This document shows positions 61,503 through 64,000 of a stretch of DNA of 64,000 bases, piece by piece. Location: contig CAXXSG010000004.1 of assembly GCA_963665915.2 (NCBI GenBank), positions 62,001 to 126,000 of the forward strand, read 5' to 3'. Every line of letters begins with the position of its first letter. Within the stretch, counting starts at the first letter, position 1. The translations under genes were made by a program, and so were the position numbers. The notes under the pieces were generated by a model. It had not been told where the DNA came from. It was given only the letters and a program-made list of their open reading frames with translations, and ran no database searches. The DNA is from JAFGRU01 sp963665915. GTDB lineage: Bacteria; Desulfobacterota; Desulfuromonadia; Desulfuromonadales; JAAYDE01.

Positions 61503-61565
61503 TGCTCAATTCTTTGTAGGTATAACGTTGAGCTCAGTGGTTTGCGGATTAATAGCAATATGTTC

Positions 61566-61588
61566 GTTTAATAACTGAAATATTAAAC
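61566..61588. repeat. Perfect 8-bp inverted repeat, possible operator or hairpin
   Basis: GTTTAATA (61566-61573) and TATTAAAC (61581-61588) are exact inverse complements with a 7-base loop. They lie upstream of the hypothetical gene ending at 61095 and downstream of the SRPBCC-like gene. Size and spacing fit a dimeric regulator site. Confidence 0.4.
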
Positions 61589-61652
61589 AATCCAACACTT
61601 CAAAAAAAAGCAGCCCCAAGCAAATCCACTAGAGTGACTGGTTATGTAATTT

Positions 61653-62138
61653 CTAGTTCTTTTTTAAAATTTTCCTTAGTGTAACAACCCAAAAGTTCCA
61701 TTTCGTATTCACTTTTTCTTTTGAGAAGTTATTTTCAACTTTATCCAAACAATCTTCTAATAACGCATCATGAAGCCACTTAATAGCAAAGTACCAAATT
61801 AGGATTCCTTTCCCAGACAAATACATTTTAACTGTATGTTTTATTTCTGTTTTTGTTGAGTCTATTTCTTCAATTTCAAATTTATGAATACCAATAAAAC
61901 CGTCAGGCTTTATAAAATTAAATTCTATTTGTACGCCGGGTTTATATTTTTGGATTGAATATTTTATTGGACCGTGTCCACCTCTAGCACCTTCCATTAA
62001 ACCATTTTTAAATATCATCGATGGCCATTTTTCATTTGGCCATAATTGATCATTTTTTGAGGATAAGGTGTCAAGAATATTTGATATTTTTGATTTTGGC
62101 TGTTGGATAACTCTCTTATGTATATTAATTACTTTCAT
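61653..62138 (-). CDS. SRPBCC/polyketide-cyclase-like protein
   Basis: A protein of about 161 aa, very AT-rich. ATG 62138 (MKVINIHKRVIQQPKSKISN) is the natural start; the longer frame to 62288 adds a segment unlike this family. The pattern I-N-I-H-K-R-V-I at the first strand, WPNEKWPSMIFKNGLMEGAR with a Gly-rich turn, GPIKYSIQKYKPGVQIEFNF and KTEIKHTVKMYLSGKGILIW fits a START/SRPBCC ligand-binding fold, in which a long C-terminal helix closes a hydrophobic cavity. The ligand is unknown. It lies next to tRNA-Arg and its base composition differs from the surrounding genes. Confidence 0.55.
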   Translation of the reverse strand: MKVINIHKRVIQQPKSKISNILDTLSSKNDQLWPNEKWPSMIFKNGLMEGARGGHGPIKYSIQKYKPGVQIEFNFIKPDGFIGIHKFEIEEIDSTKTEIKHTVKMYLSGKGILIWYFAIKWLHDALLEDCLDKVENNFSKEKVNTKWNFWVVTLRKILKKN

Positions 62139-62286
62139 ATCAGTGATTTTCTTCGAACATAACAGTGTTGTTATATGGAAAATTACCTCGTGATTTTTCC
62201 ACTTTTTGCAAACAAGTTCGCAGGTCCATTTTTCTCTCGAAATCCAAACAGTTTCATTAAAAATACTAATTTTCAGTATGCATGTC

Positions 62287-62325
62287 AAAAATAAAAACGG
62301 GTTAACTGAAAATCAGTCAACCCGT
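62287..62325 (-). terminator. Terminator of tRNA-Arg
   Basis: On the minus strand ACGGGTTGACTGA, loop TTT, TCAGTTAACCCGT, then TTTTATTTTT. The stem is about 13 bp and lies nine bases past the encoded CCA end. Confidence 0.92.
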
Positions 62326-62333
62326 TAATTTAC

Positions 62334-62410
62334 TGGCGCGCCGCGAGGGAGTCGAACCCCCAACCCTCAGATCCGAAGTCTGATGCTCTATCCAATTGCG
62401 CTAGCGGCGC
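62334..62410 (-). tRNA. tRNA-Arg (anticodon TCG)
   Basis: A 77-base tRNA with encoded CCA. Acceptor strands GCGCCGC and GCGGCGC pair fully; D-arm AGCGCAATTGGATAGAGC; anticodon stem CAGA/TCTG around loop CTTCGGA, which gives anticodon TCG (reads CGA); T-arm GGGGGTTCGACTCCC. It has its own terminator and no overlapping gene. tRNA-Arg genes are common integration sites, and an AT-rich gene block adjoins it. Confidence 0.96.
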
Positions 62411-62457
62411 ATTAGCTTGAATTGTTTTTAATTCAGTAAAAGATAAAAGTCAAGCCA

Positions 62458-62601
62458 AGGAGGTTGTAGGAACTAGGAAATCAAGGACAGATTTTCTCAA
62501 ATTTTAGAGCAAATAACGGGACTATTTGTTAAAAATTTGTGAAAATATGGCCCGACGTGTCGATTTCACAGTAGATTCATCCCTAACTCCGACACCCTCC
62601 T
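62458..62601. repeat. MITE-like dispersed repeat, copy 2
   Basis: A 144-bp non-coding element related to 2749-2913. Its ends form an imperfect inverted repeat: AGGAGGTTGTAGGAACTAGG at the left and CCTAACTCCGACACCCTCCT at the right, 16 of 20 positions matching. The right end supplies the TAG stop of the ettA gene, exactly as copy 1 does for the aldo/keto reductase gene. Confidence 0.65.
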
Positions 62602-64000
62602 AACGCGTCAGGTGGCGGTACTTGATCCGATGAGGGCGGTCGGCCTCTTCCCCGAGACGCTCCTTGCGATCGGCCTCATATTCAGAATAATTCCCTTCAA
62701 ACCACATCACCCGGCTATCCCCTTCAAAAGCGAGGATATGGGTGGCAATCCGATCCAAAAACCAGCGGTCATGGCTAATGACTACGACGCAGCCGGCAAA
62801 ATTTTCCAGGCCGTCTTCCAGCGCCCGCATGGTATTGACATCGAGATCATTGGTCGGTTCGTCAAGGAGAATGACATTGGCCCCCTCCTTAAGCATCTTG
62901 GCCATATGTACGCGGTTGCGCTCACCACCGGAAATTGCAACCACTTTTTTCTGCTGATCGCTACCGCTGAAATTGAAGCGCCCCACATAGGCCCTAGAGT
63001 TGACCAGTTGTTTCCCCAGCTGGAGCTGATCGTTCCCGCCGGAGATTTCCTGCCAGATGCTTTTTTCCGGATCGAGTTCGCGGCTCTGATCCACATAAGC
63101 AAGTTTAACGGTATCACCGAGACGAAGGCTGCCGCTGTCGGGGGTTTCCTGGCCGGTGATCATACGGAACAGGGTGGTTTTCCCCGCACCGTTGGGACCG
63201 ATCACACCGACGATTCCCCCTGCGGGAAGGGAAAAGGTCATATCCTCGACCAGCAGCCTGTCCCCGTAACCCTTACCAATCCCCTTGGCCTCAATGACCA
63301 CATCCCCCAACCGTGGACCGGGCGGAACGTAGAGCTCCAAATCCTTTTCAAGCTTATCGGCTTCCTGGGAAAGGAGATTTTCATACGCGCTGATACGGGC
63401 CTTCCCTTTGGCGTGACGGCCCTTGGTGCCCATCCTGATCCACTCCAGTTCCCGCTCCAGGGTTTTGCGACGCGCCGACTCCTGTTTTTCTTCTTTGGCC
63501 AGTCGATCCTGCTTCTGCTCCAGCCACGAGGAATAATTTCCTTTCCAGGGAATGCCGTGACCGCGATCGAGTTCCAGAATCCAGCCCGCCACATTGTCAA
63601 GGAAGTAGCGGTCATGGGTGACGGCAATGACCGTCCCCTCATAACGCTGAAGGTGCTGCTCGAGCCAGGCAACGGTCTCCGCATCCAAGTGGTTAGTCGG
63701 TTCGTCAAGGAGTAGAATATCGGGCTTCTGCAGAAGCAAGCGACAGAGGGCCACGCGTCGGATCTCACCGCCGGAAAGGACTTCGACCGGCGTATCGCCG
63801 GGCGGACAGCGAAGGGCGTCCATGGCCATCTCGAGGCGGGAATCGAGGTCCCAGGCGTCGCTGTTGTCGAGCGCTTCCTGGACCTCCCCCTGGCGTTCAA
63901 TCAGCTGGTTCATCTCGTCGTCCGACATCGGCTCAGCAAACTTGGTGTTGATATCCTCAAATTCCTGGAGCAGATCGACGGTCTCCTGCACCGCCTCCTC
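62600..64000 (-). CDS. ettA: ABC-F ATPase, energy-dependent translational throttle EttA (partial, runs off the right edge)
   Basis: The frame is open through base 64000, so the N-terminus, including the first Walker A, is outside the window; about 466 residues are visible. The first ABC shows LSGGEIRRVALCRLLLQKPD, then LLDEPTNHLDAETVAWLEQH. The second has GPNGAGKTTLFRMITG, ISGGERNRVHMAKML, VILLDEPTNDLDVNTMRAL and ISHDRWFLDRIATHILAF. The linker QESARRKTLERELEWIRMGT and KGKARISAYENLLSQ match EttA (YjjK), which binds the ribosomal E site and gates translation by ATP/ADP ratio. Its TAG stop lies within a MITE-like repeat end. Confidence 0.93.
   Translation of the reverse strand, partial: EEAVQETVDLLQEFEDINTKFAEPMSDDEMNQLIERQGEVQEALDNSDAWDLDSRLEMAMDALRCPPGDTPVEVLSGGEIRRVALCRLLLQKPDILLLDEPTNHLDAETVAWLEQHLQRYEGTVIAVTHDRYFLDNVAGWILELDRGHGIPWKGNYSSWLEQKQDRLAKEEKQESARRKTLERELEWIRMGTKGRHAKGKARISAYENLLSQEADKLEKDLELYVPPGPRLGDVVIEAKGIGKGYGDRLLVEDMTFSLPAGGIVGVIGPNGAGKTTLFRMITGQETPDSGSLRLGDTVKLAYVDQSRELDPEKSIWQEISGGNDQLQLGKQLVNSRAYVGRFNFSGSDQQKKVVAISGGERNRVHMAKMLKEGANVILLDEPTNDLDVNTMRALEDGLENFAGCVVVISHDRWFLDRIATHILAFEGDSRVMWFEGNYSEYEADRKERLGEEADRPHRIKYRHLTR

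Noticed and set aside
61653..62288. Longer 211-aa form of the SRPBCC-like gene
   Set aside because: The first 50 residues of the long frame are unlike the family, and ATG 62138 begins the first predicted strand.
62334..62410. tRNA-associated attachment site (integrative element)
   Set aside because: No second copy of the tRNA 3' end and no integrase gene was found in the window, so an att site is not claimed.
1..64000. CRISPR arrays, prophage or toxin-antitoxin modules
   Set aside because: No regularly spaced direct repeats with unique spacers, cas genes, phage structural genes or recognisable TA pairs were seen. The lysozyme-inhibitor/muramidase neighbourhood is reported as a finding instead.

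Overview
The window looks like chromosome from a Gram-negative, lipid A-making deltaproteobacterium of the Desulfuromonadales (Geobacter/Pelobacter/Desulfuromonas) type. This is an inference from the mix of genes: LpxH, a PocR-domain histidine kinase, AgmX/PglI-type TonB-like protein, class I cyclic-di-GMP riboswitches, and Fe-S and flavin redox genes. No 16S gene is present to confirm it. Coding is dense and mostly on the minus strand.

Left part (1-18.3 kb): mostly single housekeeping genes. They are a peptidoglycan-binding/muramidase-like gene with an LprI-like lysozyme-inhibitor neighbour, a class I glutamine amidotransferase, a frameshifted alpha/beta-hydrolase relic, a [4Fe-4S] aldo/keto reductase, threonine aldolase, a PocR-PAS histidine kinase, lpxH (apparently leaderless), a YihY-family membrane protein, a YkgJ Cys-cluster protein, an M16 peptidase pair, lon and pfkA.

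Redox patch (18.8-22.2 kb, plus strand): a small secreted protein and a broken response regulator precede a tight three-gene unit. That unit encodes a 2[4Fe-4S] ferredoxin, a ferric-reductase-like haem b membrane protein and a Tat-exported fumarate-reductase-like flavoprotein. It looks like a route for electrons across the membrane to a periplasmic flavoenzyme.

Central feature (22.3-52.4 kb, minus strand): a compact 12-gene array of about 29.6 kb that reads as one operon. In transcription order it encodes a giant (about 4,370 aa) DUF11-repeat surface protein; a 1,706-aa protein with three OmpA-like domains and a probable beta-barrel; a small periplasmic protein; a TPR/coiled-coil protein; a 1,120-aa TPR/LysM lipoprotein; a TPR lipoprotein; a small secreted protein; an ExbB/TolQ/AglR-like motor subunit; two ExbD/TolR/AglQ-S-like subunits; an AgmX/PglI TonB-like protein; and a polytopic membrane protein. 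The set resembles the Agl-Glt trans-envelope machine of Myxococcus, but coupled to a giant exported protein. The leader carries two tandem class I c-di-GMP (GEMM-I) riboswitches, each followed by its own intrinsic terminator. Their geometry predicts that ligand binding switches the operon off. This is the most interesting content of the window.

Right part (52.4-64 kb): a gene-poor, decayed stretch with an IS4-family transposase relic. It is followed by a minus-strand operon (polyprenyl-synthase-like protein with a 10-base homopolymer frameshift, FtsX/LolC-like permease, LolD-like ATPase, SAM methyltransferase, small exported FMN-binding-like protein). Then comes an AT-rich patch with a glycosyltransferase, a CapA-like protein and two poorly characterised genes next to tRNA-Arg(TCG), and finally ettA running off the right edge. 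Two copies of a MITE-like repeat each abut the stop codon of an upstream gene (the aldo/keto reductase and ettA).
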